From contig CAADGE010000005.1 in the NCBI GenBank assembly GCA_900696465.1, positions 54,873 through 118,872 of the forward strand: DNA of 64,000 nt. Direction: 5' to 3'. Within the stretch, counting starts at the first letter, position 1. Each line of letters starts with the position of its first letter. The DNA is from an uncultured Planctomycetota bacterium (lineage in GTDB: Bacteria > Planctomycetota > Phycisphaerae > UBA1845 > UTPLA1). A model generated the notes under the pieces. It saw only the letters and a program-made list of their open reading frames with translations, searched no databases and was not told the DNA's origin. The position numbers and the translations under genes are program-made. Shown here in pieces: positions 16,701-26,800 of the stretch.

Positions 16701-17701
16701 GCAAGATCGGCATCCCCCATGTCCACAATCTGCTCTACCACAAGCACAAGGACAAGCCGCTCGACTACATCTTCTTCCCCATGATCGACGGCCTGCCGAC
16801 TTTCCTCGAAGGCGTGCTCGATACGCGGGCATGCCCGACGGTGGCGACGACCCCCGAGGCGGTCAAGGCGGCGTTCACGAAGGAGTCCGACCTGTTCGCC
16901 GAGCATGGGATCGAGTTCCTCGATACCTTCGTGAACTTCGAAGAGCCGCCGCTCCTGGCCCGGCAGATGTACCAGGAGTTCGCCGATAAGCTCGGGCTTT
17001 CAGAGGCAGAGAACGCCCGGGCCTGTCAGGCGGCGTGGGAATGCTACAACAACTTCTACGAGAATCTCTGCCGACAGGCACGACAGGTCCTTGAACGGCT
17101 TGAAAGCAACAATGAGATTGGCGTCGTGCTGCTCACACGGCCCTATCACCACGACCCCGGCGTGTGCCACGAAATCCCCGACGAATTGCAGAAGCTCGGA
17201 TACCCGATTTTCACGATGGACGTGTTGCCGCGCGATCCAGACATTCTGGAGCGGCTTTTTGGTGAGGAAGTCCGCCGCGGCGAATTCAAATCGCCCCTGT
17301 CCATCGAAGACGCATGGAAGAACGCCTACAGCGAGAACACCAACCGCAAAGTCTGGGCGGCCAAGTACGCGGCACGCCATCCCAACCTGATCGCCCTGGA
17401 GCTCTCCAGCTTCAAGTGCGGCCACGACGCTCCGATCTACAGCGTCGTCGAGGAGGTCGTCGAGAACAGCGGAACGCCCTACTTCTGCTTCAAAGACATT
17501 GACGAGAACAAGCCCACCGGCTCAATCAAGATTCGCATCGAGACCATCGGTTACTTCCTGCGTCGCCATCGTGAGAAACTGGTGCGCGAAAAGCAGAAGC
17601 TGGCGGAGATCGACGCCCGCATCGCGGAGCTGGAGCGCGAACTGCGAACCCGACACAGCCCCGCCCCGCGCGTGGAAACCATGGCCGTCGTTGGTGTATG
17701 A
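13772..17701 (+). CDS. Large BadF/BadG/BcrA/BcrD-type activase with two ASKHA domains and DUF2229-like domain
   Basis: 1309 residues. The N-terminus has an unusual Gly/Cys-rich stretch (GGACGTSG, then GGGCSSGGCCSTK, residues ~13-47). ASKHA ATPase domain 1: GLDVGSTTVKYVVVDP (~92), VVELGGQDAKII and NDKCAGGTGAVID (~217). Domain 2: GLDGGSTSTKGVLLDL (~440), VVDVGGQDIKLIIL and QCSAGNGYFLQS (~564). The Cys in each CxxG(T/N)G-type motif is where HgdC-like activators bind an inter-subunit [4Fe-4S] cluster. Next come TRCYFCKNKCLRTF (~739) and a DUF2229-like part beginning VRIGMPRVLNMYSMAPWF (~920), with a coiled tail. Known relatives use ATP to drive low-potential electrons into a dehydratase or reductase; partner and substrate here are not known. 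Confidence 0.85.
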   Translation: MNRSIKLEADHGHGGGACGTSGASSSSLPLAKQSSGGGCSSGGCCSTKSEPKDAALGVVQLNVGIIKAEKSKPVIEDLPFTPTEKYPQGLLIGLDVGSTTVKYVVVDPVTDEILAKDYQRHDTKQPEKCIEMFGDIAKQFADVPRNAFRVFMTGSGGSSIGRRIGAKFVQEVNAVSLAVEKLYPDVQSVVELGGQDAKIIVFKTDESTGKKKKIPSMNDKCAGGTGAVIDKINAKLKIPADQLCEMGYVGLKLHPVAGKCGVFAETDINGLQKQGVPPDELMASLFESIIQQNLSVLTRGHTLRPQVLLLGGPNCYIKGMRDCWRHNIPAIWKERNVPFDETKPIEELVVVPDNAQYFAALGAVEYAKIEVQDNPNFGVFRGIEELDWYIRVGRIEEKKAAGSKGLWKDNKELDAFRESYKKEPWEPAKFAPGTHVRAFIGLDGGSTSTKGVLLDLDKNVIARAYQLSKGNPIEDTMEIFALLQKQIADQGCTLEVLGVGTTGYAKDILKDVLQADVALVETVAHTQAGMHFYPDTDVIVDVGGQDIKLIILRNGQVKDFKLNTQCSAGNGYFLQSTAQGFGFKVEEFADIAFSAEAMPSFGYGCAVFMQSDIVDFQRQGWAPNEIMAGLCDVLPKNIWLYVSQIPNLAKLGTTFVLQGGTQHNLAAVKAQVDFIKSRFTGTGVEPKVIVHKFCGEAGAIGCAVEAHRLYVENDHRTSFIGLERVQQIQYRTTRSESTRCYFCKNKCLRTFIDVKTGEAEQARSASEGNGKNNGVLVSLTTQIVKMGPEAGHPTRIKHGPTEADELQSVGISDSPDASGKKTPTKSKSKVPLETGEQRLIIATCEKGTVEDVNDMREIKAGLDAVKKANPNFAEIAAREAFAPVTVESVADPLPQVSLTSILRKKEIERRIELMKKRESVRIGMPRVLNMYSMAPWFMAYFQSLGIRAANLIWSEYTSEELYKEGAKRGAIDPCFPSKIGIPHVHNLLYHKHKDKPLDYIFFPMIDGLPTFLEGVLDTRACPTVATTPEAVKAAFTKESDLFAEHGIEFLDTFVNFEEPPLLARQMYQEFADKLGLSEAENARACQAAWECYNNFYENLCRQARQVLERLESNNEIGVVLLTRPYHHDPGVCHEIPDELQKLGYPIFTMDVLPRDPDILERLFGEEVRRGEFKSPLSIEDAWKNAYSENTNRKVWAAKYAARHPNLIALELSSFKCGHDAPIYSVVEEVVENSGTPYFCFKDIDENKPTGSIKIRIETIGYFLRRHREKLVREKQKLAEIDARIAELERELRTRHSPAPRVETMAVVGV

Positions 17702-17919
17702 CGCCGCACTTACGGCACTCGACCATTGAATCCTTGCGAGCACCGGCGCCCGCCTTTTTTCAGCGATCTGTCAGAACCCCCGCAAGCGGTATCTCATCGA
17801 TTGTACGTTGATGGCTCAGTTCTCTCCGCAGACACTATCGCTGGAGTCAACTCGAGCAGCCGCCTATACTTCCCCACTTATGTGCTGCAGTTCTCGCGCT
17901 GCGATACGGTGACTGGCCC

Positions 17920-18747
17920 ATGTATCAACACAGCATGGAGATATTCTACGAGCCCAACCTGCGATTGACCAGGGCTCGTGGTCTTCGGGGCTACAACGCG
18001 GGCTTCGCTGAGACACTCGGCTGCGGAACCTTCGATCAACATCAGAAGGACCTGGTCTGGCGTCTGCTGGGTGATACGCCCATCGGACGACACAGCGTCG
18101 TCGTTGACGTCGGTTGCGGAATCGGCGGTCCAAGCGGATGGATCTTCGAACGTTTTCAACCCGCTCGTCTGATCGGCATCGATTACTGTACTGCCAGCGT
18201 ACAAGAGGCCAACGCTCGCTGGGCCCATCGCACTCGCAGGCCCTGCTTTCTGCAGGGTGACGCTCACAGTCTTCCGCTCGCCGATGCATCAGTCGATGTC
18301 ATCTTCAATCTCGAATCCGCGCTGCATTATCCCGACAAGCGGCAATTCATCTCAGAATGCCGTCGCATCCTCAAGCCCGGAGGCGTTCTTTGCCTGGGCG
18401 ATATCTGTACCCATCGCAAGAAGTTCTTTGCCGCGCTGGGCATGCTCAACAATCTTGCAAGCCAGTTCAGCACGCATGAACGCCTCTGGTCAGCAGGGGA
18501 TTATCGAGAAACTTTCCACGCTTTGGGATTCGACAGGATTCGCCATGAGGAGGTCTCCGTCCAGGCGGCCAATTCGTTGCACGACGGACTTACGGAGATT
18601 GCGCGGGACGGATGGAAGGCAGCCCGTGGCTATCGGCGCAGGTTTTTCTATCTTTGCTTCGTCGAGAAACTGCTCCGTCGTCGTTGGCTGACCTATGACT
18701 TGTTCACAACTTGCCGATCGCAGGTCTCGACCGAACTTGAGAAGTAA
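17920..18747 (+). CDS. SAM-dependent class I methyltransferase
   Basis: 275 residues. Motif I is VVDVGCGIGGPSGWIFERF (~60), followed by acidic LIGIDYCTASVQEA, then GDAHSLPLADASVDVIFNLESALHYPDK and LKPGGVLCLGDI, the standard order of a class I methyltransferase similar to UbiE/sterol-type enzymes. The basic C-terminal ~60 residues (RRRFFYLCFVEKLLRRRW) could mediate membrane association. An alternative ATG at 17935 is possible. No good Shine-Dalgarno sequence is seen, and the acceptor cannot be predicted. It is convergent with the thiol-oxidase gene to its right. Confidence 0.85.
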   Translation: MYQHSMEIFYEPNLRLTRARGLRGYNAGFAETLGCGTFDQHQKDLVWRLLGDTPIGRHSVVVDVGCGIGGPSGWIFERFQPARLIGIDYCTASVQEANARWAHRTRRPCFLQGDAHSLPLADASVDVIFNLESALHYPDKRQFISECRRILKPGGVLCLGDICTHRKKFFAALGMLNNLASQFSTHERLWSAGDYRETFHALGFDRIRHEEVSVQAANSLHDGLTEIARDGWKAARGYRRRFFYLCFVEKLLRRRWLTYDLFTTCRSQVSTELEK

Positions 18748-18809
18748 TGATCCGTAGTCGCCACCCGCACGAATGCTAGATTCCGCCAGCGGGATCAAAC
18801 CTTGAAAGT

Positions 18810-20078
18810 TCACTCTGCCGATTCCGCCGCAATCAGCCGTCGCCAGAGGTGATCCGTCGCACCCACGTCAATCCGCGGGCGGATTTCGTCAGACAGAATG
18901 TGCCACGTCGGCAGTTTTCGACCGTCGAGAAACATGGTCGGCGTGGCTACCACACCCATCGTGGTGGCGATCTCGATGTCCTCGGCGACACGCTGTCGGA
19001 CCGTCTCGTCCTCCAGAAGCTTCGCGAAGGCATCCGCGTTCAGGCCCGCTTCGCGAGCGAGACGCTCATACGGACGCGATGACAGTCGCCTGGCATTTTG
19101 ATAGAGCAAACCGTGATAACGCACGGCCTGGGCGATATCCCCGACTCTGCGTGCGGCTTCCGCGGCAATCGCCGCTTCGCAGGCGTAGTAGTGGAGGGCC
19201 TTGTTGACGTGCGCATTGCACTGCGGCGAGACCGGGTAATGTCGCCAGACGATCCGCAACTGCTGCGGGAAAATCTCCATAAGCCGCTCGGCATAAGGAT
19301 GAAACCAGGCGCATTTTCCGCATTCGAAATCCGTGTACACCACCAGTACGTGCGGCGCATCATCCGGTCCGATCGACATCTCGCCGTCGCGCAGTTTCGG
19401 ATCCATCGGCGATTGCTGACGCCAGCGCATGAGGATGTATTCCGGATTGTTGACGGCTTCGAGATAGGCGAGTTCAAGCTGCCGGGTCGATTGATGCTGC
19501 TGAACGACCATCACCGCAAGCGACTGGATCACGACCATCGCTGCGCATGCGCCCAGCACGCCCAGCGCCCGGACGGGCGTCGGATGCGGCTGCTCTGGTG
19601 TCAGCCATACTGACGGCCGCGCGACCAGCGCGCCGAGAAAGAGCAATGCATTGACGCCGTGCGCGGCAAGGCACCAAGTGCACCACACCGGCAGGTACAC
19701 GGCCATGATGTAGGTGTAGAACAGCGACGCGAGCAGCCCCGCCGAAGTCAGCACAATCGGTACGAGCCGCCAACGCCGACCTGCGGCGTTGGGCAATCCG
19801 ACCACGACATACCACGCGGCAAGCGTTGCAAAATACGCCAGACCGACGGACGCCGCAGGCAGCGGGCCGATCCTCGCCCACGGGCTCGACAGGACGTAAT
19901 CACAGTTGATGCGTTGACTCGGCGAGCAGACGGCGGCACTGAAGGCGTCGCCGCCCGAAGCGACGCCGGCGGATACGCGAAGCAGCACCAAGCACACACC
20001 GCAACCGGCCAGGGCCAGAAGAAGATTGAGCCATCGCGCGACTTGCCCCCCGCGAGAATGCATCGAGGTGTTCGTCAT
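18810..20078 (-). CDS. VKOR-DsbA fusion (periplasmic disulfide bond formation)
   Basis: Membrane thiol oxidase fused to its thioredoxin partner. Residues 1-~215 form a VKOR domain: several membrane helices, the loop motif CDYVLSSPWARIGPLP (~59) and the active-site WCTWC (~132). A fifth helix at ~210-235 leads to a periplasmic DsbA-like domain with FECGKCAWFHP (CxxC ~252), a second Cys pair region (SPQCNAHVNKALHYYACEA) and the cis-Pro loop VVATPTMFLDG (~377). Such fusions oxidise exported proteins using quinone as electron sink. ATG 20078 is chosen because the VKOR helices start soon after; the longer frame lacks family features. It lies 8 nt after the lipoprotein gene and at the end of the type II secretion operon. 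Confidence 0.9.
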   Translation of the reverse strand: MTNTSMHSRGGQVARWLNLLLALAGCGVCLVLLRVSAGVASGGDAFSAAVCSPSQRINCDYVLSSPWARIGPLPAASVGLAYFATLAAWYVVVGLPNAAGRRWRLVPIVLTSAGLLASLFYTYIMAVYLPVWCTWCLAAHGVNALLFLGALVARPSVWLTPEQPHPTPVRALGVLGACAAMVVIQSLAVMVVQQHQSTRQLELAYLEAVNNPEYILMRWRQQSPMDPKLRDGEMSIGPDDAPHVLVVYTDFECGKCAWFHPYAERLMEIFPQQLRIVWRHYPVSPQCNAHVNKALHYYACEAAIAAEAARRVGDIAQAVRYHGLLYQNARRLSSRPYERLAREAGLNADAFAKLLEDETVRQRVAEDIEIATTMGVVATPTMFLDGRKLPTWHILSDEIRPRIDVGATDHLWRRLIAAESAE

Positions 20079-20086
20079 GTGCGAGA

Positions 20087-20764
20087 TCAGCTGAGTTTGG
20101 CGGGGACGGCGCCGGAGAACGGCACCTTGAGAACCTGGCGTGAAGAGCTGATCGTGCGCCCGTCCTCGCGCACGTACTTGACGACGAAGGCGACCTGCTT
20201 GCCGCCGACCTTCAGCTCCTTGGGCCACTGGAGCCGAAGACCATAGCCCCAGCCCAGCGCAGTCGGCGTGCGAGCCCGCCAGGGGTATGCGTCCTCGGAC
20301 GTCAGCACCCATTCGTGAACCGGGACTGCGGTTTCGCGGCCCATCGGGTCGAAATCGAGGCGATACATGTTGACGATGAGCGTGCCGGTACCGAAGACCC
20401 CCTTGGGCTGGCTCGGACCTTCAAGATAAACGGTGAACGTCACACCGTCGACGTTCTTGCTTCCATCGCTGTCGAAGGAAAGCCAGGGCGATTCCCGGAA
20501 GAACTTATTGACGCGCACAATGTTCGATTGAACCGCGCCATCGCCGCCACCGCCGCTCTTCGCCGCGGGCGCAGGCCACTTCCAGGCCTTCTGATTCTCG
20601 GTGGACGCGCAGCCGGCAACCGTCATGCCGACCAAAAAAACGATGACGAGCAATCCGCACGCGGACGACCAGCTTTGCATGACTCTGCCGCGCGCCGACT
20701 TCGTCGGTTTGACGTTCCGGTCGTCGATTCTCACTTCACGTAGGTTGCGATAGGTCTGCGGCAT
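20087..20764 (-). CDS. Predicted lipoprotein, unknown function
   Basis: ATG 20764 is supported by GGAG about 9 nt upstream. The protein has a long basic n-region, a hydrophobic stretch ACGLLVIVFLVGMTVAGCAS and a lipobox (TVAGC), so it is probably lipidated at the Cys near residue 52. The mature part (~175 aa) is mostly beta-rich and has no recognised domain: FFRESPWLSFDSDGSKNVDG, VTFTVYLEGPSQPKGVFG, HEWVLTSEDAYPW, KQVAFVVKYVREDGR. Its position directly after the secretin gene (38 bp) and before the VKOR-DsbA gene (8 bp) puts it in the same operon. A pilotin-like or secretin-stabilising role is a guess from position only. Confidence 0.7.
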   Translation of the reverse strand: MPQTYRNLREVRIDDRNVKPTKSARGRVMQSWSSACGLLVIVFLVGMTVAGCASTENQKAWKWPAPAAKSGGGGDGAVQSNIVRVNKFFRESPWLSFDSDGSKNVDGVTFTVYLEGPSQPKGVFGTGTLIVNMYRLDFDPMGRETAVPVHEWVLTSEDAYPWRARTPTALGWGYGLRLQWPKELKVGGKQVAFVVKYVREDGRTISSSRQVLKVPFSGAVPAKLS

Positions 20765-20802
20765 CTCAGGGTCTCCTGACACGCATCACTTCCATCTCTT
20801 CT

Positions 20803-23800
20803 TTAACGGCCGGCGCCGATCGGTTCCGCGGTTCGTCGCGCGACGATTTCCTCTCCCGAAGGCACAAGCGGCCCGTACTTGGGCGGCTCAGGACCGTAGC
20901 GCGGCTTTTCTTCCTTACCCGGTTGCTTCGGCGTACCTGCCGGCTCTACCGGCACGGTGGAGTCTATCACCTCGGGCATGACAGGCAGGACGCGCGAATC
21001 CTCCGGTGCAAATTCCAGCGTGTCGATCGCCTCCTCCGACGGCGGCTTGACCTGAAGCCCTTCAAAGAGCGGGCTCTGTTTCATGTTGTCGGTGATGATG
21101 CCCGACTCGTCACGCTTGGCGATGCTGATGCGCCTTGCGTCCTCGACGGTGCGAACAATGCGTGGCGTAAGGGCAATCAGCAGCTCAGTACGATTCTTGG
21201 TTCGTACCGTCGTGCGGAAGAGAACGCCGAGGCCCGGAATGTCGCCCAGCAGCGGCACCTTGCTCTCGCTCTCGGTCTCGGTCGTGGTGATCAAACCGCC
21301 GATGACCACGGTCTCTCCGTCCTTGACGGCCACGTTCGTGGAGGCCTGCCGACGATTGAAGATCGGTGCGAAGGCGCCGGGCGCGATCTGGATCGTCGAA
21401 TCAGAAACCGAGGAGATCTCCGGTTCGACGAGCATATAAACGAATCCGTCGGGATTGATATGCGGTTCCACGTTGAGGATGACACCGACGTCCTGGTACT
21501 GCACCTGAGTCGAGGTCTGCCCCGCGAATGCCTGCGAACCACTGGGGGTCGGCACCGACTGGCCGATCTGGATGGTTGCCTGCTGATTGTCCTGACACAT
21601 GATCATCGGCCGCTGGATGACCTCGAGCCGGCTGTCCGACTGGAGGGCGCGCACCAGAAAGTTGAAGTCTTCACCAGTGATCGTGAAGGAGAAACCGCCC
21701 AAGCCGCTGCCGGCCGCGCCGAGATCGGTTCCGCCGACCACGTCGAAGTGACTGCTCTGGAGGATGCCGTTGGCATCGGCGACGGCTGTTTCACTGAAGC
21801 GAAGTTCCTGAAGGGCGAATTCGAGACCCATTTCAAAACGATCGTCCAGCGTCACTTCGGCGATCATGACCTGGATCATCACCTGGGCCGGGGCCATGTC
21901 GAGTTGCTCAATGATGGAGACGACCTGGTTCTTGTAGCGTGGGCTCGAGGAAATCACGAGCTGATTCGACTCAGGATGGGAGATGATGGAGACCTCCTGC
22001 TCCATGCGCCGCTGCGGAGAAATTACATCGCCCAGCGCATCGAGCCGCTGCACCTCGGCCTGGAAATAAGCATCGAGGGCCTCCTGCATTGAATCAGCCG
22101 TCTGGTTGACGAGTGTGTAGACGAAGAAATCGCGATCCTGAATCGGGCGGGAGTCGAGCTGGTCGATGATGTCCGCCACGACGTCGATATCCTCCGGCCA
22201 GCCCGCGGCGATAAGCGAATTGGTGCGCTCGTCAGCGGTGAAGGTCGTCTTCGGGCGACCAAAGGTGCCCCGGCGCGACGGACCTTCCTGCGAGGCCGCC
22301 TGCGGTACACCGGAGGTCGATGTGCCACCGCCTTCCACCTGAATTTCGCGATCACGCTGAAACTCGGCCTGGGCCTCGGACCCTTCGTCCTGGGCGAACA
22401 TCTTCTCGAGCATCTCGATCATCTTGACTGCGTCGGCATGGCGGAGCATGAACACCTTGACCATGACCGATCGCTTCTGGATCGAGTCCAGCTTGCGGAC
22501 CAGTTGCTCGATGAGCCGCAGCGACGACGGCGGCGCGACGGCGATGATGCTGTTCGTCCGCCGATTGAAGGTGATCTGCACGTTTTCGCGGATGGTCTTG
22601 AGGAACAGCTCCCGACCGAAAGGATCCTTGTCGGCGAATGAAATCAGCATCGAGCTGAGCTGTCGCTGCGTGGCTTCGTCGGTCGTGCTGCTACCGCCCT
22701 CCTTGCCTCGACCGGTCATGATCTCGTTGAGTACCTCGGCCATCTTCTCGGCGTCTTCGTTGTCGCAGAGAAATACGCCCACCTCGGCCTGGCCCTTGAC
22801 CTCGGTCATATCGAGTCGCTCGACGAGCGAGACGATGTTTTCCAACTCGCCGGGCGGGGCGGTAACTACGACGGCATTGGTGCGCTTGTCCTCGACCACG
22901 CCGATAACCTTGCCACCGCTTCGCCCTTCACCGCCTTCGCCGCTCTGGTAAAGCTCTTCGAGGATTTCCTTGACCCGCTCGGCCGGTGCCCTTTCGAGCG
23001 GGATCACGCGAGCCATGTCGAGAATTGTCGAGGGGCGATCGAGCCGGCGCACCAGGTCGGCGATCAGCAGATGATCTTCACGCGACGCGTTGATCAACAA
23101 GGCATTGCGTCCGCCGTCGGTCTCCACGGTAACCGTGATGTTGGGAATCTGCACGCCGGTGCCTTCGCCGCCCTGCCGTGGCTTGTTGCGCTCCTCGAAA
23201 ACGTTCTTGATCATCTCACCGATGCGGGTCGCAGGGGCTTCGCGCAGCGTATAGACCTCCATCACCTGGCCCGGCGTGCCCGGCGGAACGTCCAGTCGAC
23301 CGATCAGCTCGACGGCGCTGTCGATGCCGTCCTTGGTGCCGCCGACAATGATGCGGTTGCTGCGCTCATCGGCGAACACCGTGATGCCAAAGCCGGACTT
23401 CTTGCCGCTGTCACCTCCCGTCTCGCGGAGTTCGTCCAGTTTCTTGAAGTAGTCCGCGACCTGGGCGGCGATCTTCACGGAATCGCCGTGCTCGATCACG
23501 ACCATTTTCGTGATGGCCACATCCCACGGCGTCGTCACGCTGTTCATCCGCCGGTAAATCTCGCGGATGAGCTCCATGTTCTCCGGACTGGCTGAGACCA
23601 GCAGCATGTTTGACCGGTCGTCGATGCTCACGGTCACCTTCTCGCGACGCTTCGCGGCTTCGCTCTCCCCGCTCGCGCCGGGCTTGTACAACCCGTTGTC
23701 CTTGAACAACTCTTCGATCGTGTCCTTCACCCGGTGGGCGCCCACGTTCTCGCATACGAAGAACTCAATCACACCGGGCACGCCCAGCTCCTGGTCGAGT

Positions 23801-26800
23801 TCGACGAGCTTCTGCATCAGAACGTCGTAGTTCTCGCGTGAGCCGGCAAAGAGAATGGCGTTCATCGTCTCGTCGACTTCGATCGCCACTTCATCCTCGG
23901 GACGCGTCTTGCCGTCCACGGTGCGCATCTGGGCGCGCTTCTCGAAAAGGGCCTTGAACGCTGCCTGAAGATTCTTCGCGGAGTTGAACTTCAGGCGAAC
24001 CACGTAGATGTTGGCCATCGGGTTCAGTTCGAGGGCCTCGATCTTCTCGACCACGCCCTTGATCGCATCGAAGTCGCCCTGGCTGGCGGCGACAATCAGC
24101 GAATTGCTGCGCTCGTCGGCGACGATGGCCGGTGTCTCAAGCTTGAAAGCCGTGCCGCCGGTGTCCTGCTGCTGGGCACGCTGTTCCCAGAGATTCTTGA
24201 GCTTCTCGGCCAGGTCCCCGGCGCTGGTGTTGCGCAGGGTGATCGTGCGAATGTCCTCGACCAGTGCCGTCGAAGGCACATCGAGCTGCTTGATCAGCCC
24301 GCGCAGTTCTTCAAGCCGGTTGGCCTTCGCCGCAATGATGAGCGACTTGGATCGCGGATCGCCCTTGATGATGACCGTCTCGCTCTTGCCGGCGTTCGGA
24401 CCGGTGCCTCGGGGGAGGGCCTCGGCTCGCTCTTTCATCATCTCGCTGAGCGCCGTCTCAAGCGCCGAAACGCTGGCATACTCAAGCCGCACCAGCGTAA
24501 ACGGCATCACGTCGAGACCTTTGACATCCAGACTCGTCACCAGCTCCGAAAGAACCTCGATGGCCTCGGGCCGACCGACGAGCACCAGTTGGTTCGTCCT
24601 CGCATCGGATGTCACGACGGCTTTGTAGACGAGCGAACCGGCCTCGCCATCCGGCACGCCGGACTTCTCACTCTTGCCGGGGCGCGACGTGAGATTCTCA
24701 CCCTCGGTGAGCAGCTTACTGACCTGCTCGGCGACCTCGGTGGCGTCGGCGTTGGTCAGAGTGAAGACCTTGTACTGTACTTCGGCCCGCGCCGGCTCCT
24801 TGTCGAAGGCGGCGACGACCTGCTTCATAATCAGGCAGTTCTCGCGGCTGCTGGCGATCAGCAGGGAGTTGGATTCCTTGTCACCGAAGACGATGACCGG
24901 CCGATCGAGGTTGACCGTCGCCAGCGGCTCGCCGCGATCATCGAGCAGCCGAAATCGGCGGATGAAATCCTTCATCGGTGTGTCGCCGGTAGCGGCCTTC
25001 TTGAGCAATTCGTTCAGAAGTGTGCCCAGCGAATCGGCCTGTGCGATTCGCAGTGGGATGATCATCACGTCGGCCTCGCCGATCGGCTGACGGTCATCCT
25101 TGCCCGGCGGCAGCTCCGCATCGAGACCGGCGATGATCTTCTCGACAAAGTCGAGATCGGTTTCGCCGGCCGTGATGAAGACGCTGTTGGTCTGTGGATC
25201 GATCTCAACCTGAATGAGCTTGGGGTCCAGGCCTTTCTGCTGCAGGTAGGCGGTTACCATTTTCTTGAGGACTTCACCCGCCTCGGAAACGCGGCGATTC
25301 TGGAAGACGAACGTGCGCACCTGCTGGAGCACGTCCGCCGCGGCTTCGTCGTTCTTGCGAACCAGTTCGAGGACCTGCTCCATCTTGTCGCGCGTCGCGG
25401 CGATGTAGAGACCGTTCGTCCGCGGATCGGCGATGACATCGACCTTGTCTTCCGGCCGCGGCTGGCGCTGGCCTTTCTTTTCGATCGTGGCGAAGACATC
25501 GGCCAGCGTCTTGGCAAGGTCCTTGGCGCTGGCGTTCTTCAGCGTCACATACTCAATGACCTTGCCGGGGAGCGCCGTGTCGAGCATCTCAAGCACGGAG
25601 ATGATGACTTCCATATCCTCCTCGGAGGCCTCGATCACGATGTTGTCCGGGCCGGCTTCGGCCGTGGAGATCGGACCGCCCGAGAGCCGCCGCCCCAGGG
25701 CCGCCTTGGCCGCGTCGGTCATGCGCGTGGGGTCGATCTGGCCCGCTTCAATGCCGGCCCGCAGCAGATCGTCCGACGTCAGCGTCGGAGAGCCATCCCC
25801 GCGCCCAGGCGTTTCGGATTTCGTTTTTTCGGAGCGGCTTCCGGATGGCTGCGTCGTGGTCTCGCGCGGCCGAATCGTGCCGATGACCGGCCCGCTCGGC
25901 TGCGTCGTCGGTTCCGCTGACGAAGACTGCGCGACCGCGCCGGTCAGCGCGATTTGCATCAGGAGCATCGGGAGCGTTCCCGCGCAGGCGACCGTGTGAC
26001 TTGCGGCGCGTTGCGGCGTGCGCCAGCGCCGATCGCGCGTCCATTCGGCTTCGCCGCGCGGACCACCGGATCGGCCTTTTCCGCTCTGCTGCAGCTGGTC
26101 GATGATCTGCTTGGCCTCCTGGGAGGAGAGTGTCTTGAGCTGAATGACAGCGCGGCGCGTGCCACCTGCCGGCCCCATGGCGACCAGTTCCTCAACGATC
26201 GACTTGACCTCTTCATACTTGCCGCGCGAGCCGGCCACGATCAGGGCACTGGAGCGCACGTCAGCGCCGATGCTCACCAGCGATGGCTTGTAATCCCTCT
26301 GGAGCTGCTGGCGATTCCGCTCGGCATCGTTGATCCGCTGCTCGATGTTGCGGGCCATCTCTTCCAGATCGCGCCCCACGGGCACCGCCAGCACGCGCAC
26401 GCCCGCCCCGGTATCGCCTTCCATCTGACCGTCAAGGTTCTCCGCCATCTTGCGGATCATGTTGAAATCCGACGACTTCGCGCGAACGATGATGCTCTTC
26501 GTCGCCTCCTCGGGCACGATGATCGGCGGCCGATACGAGGCCCCCTTGGACTTGGCGATGTTGGGATCGTTGAACACCTTGTTCAACGTGTCGGCCAGCT
26601 CCGTGGCATTGGCATGGGCCAGCACGATCCGCTGCGGCGCATCGGCGCCGTCCGGCTGCTCGACGTCGAGTTCCTTGATCTTCGCGACGGCGTCGGCCAC
26701 GCCTTCCGGACGACCGACCACGATGATCGCGTTCAGCGAGTCGACGGCCTTCAATCGCATGTCGCCTGCGAGGACCGTCTTGTCCTCGCTCTTCTCTTCG

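Noticed and set aside
25900..26110. Splitting the secretin into two genes at the internal signal-like segment
   Set aside because: The frame is continuous, no stop or good Shine-Dalgarno is present before the internal ATG, and the repeat interrupted by the segment resumes in frame.
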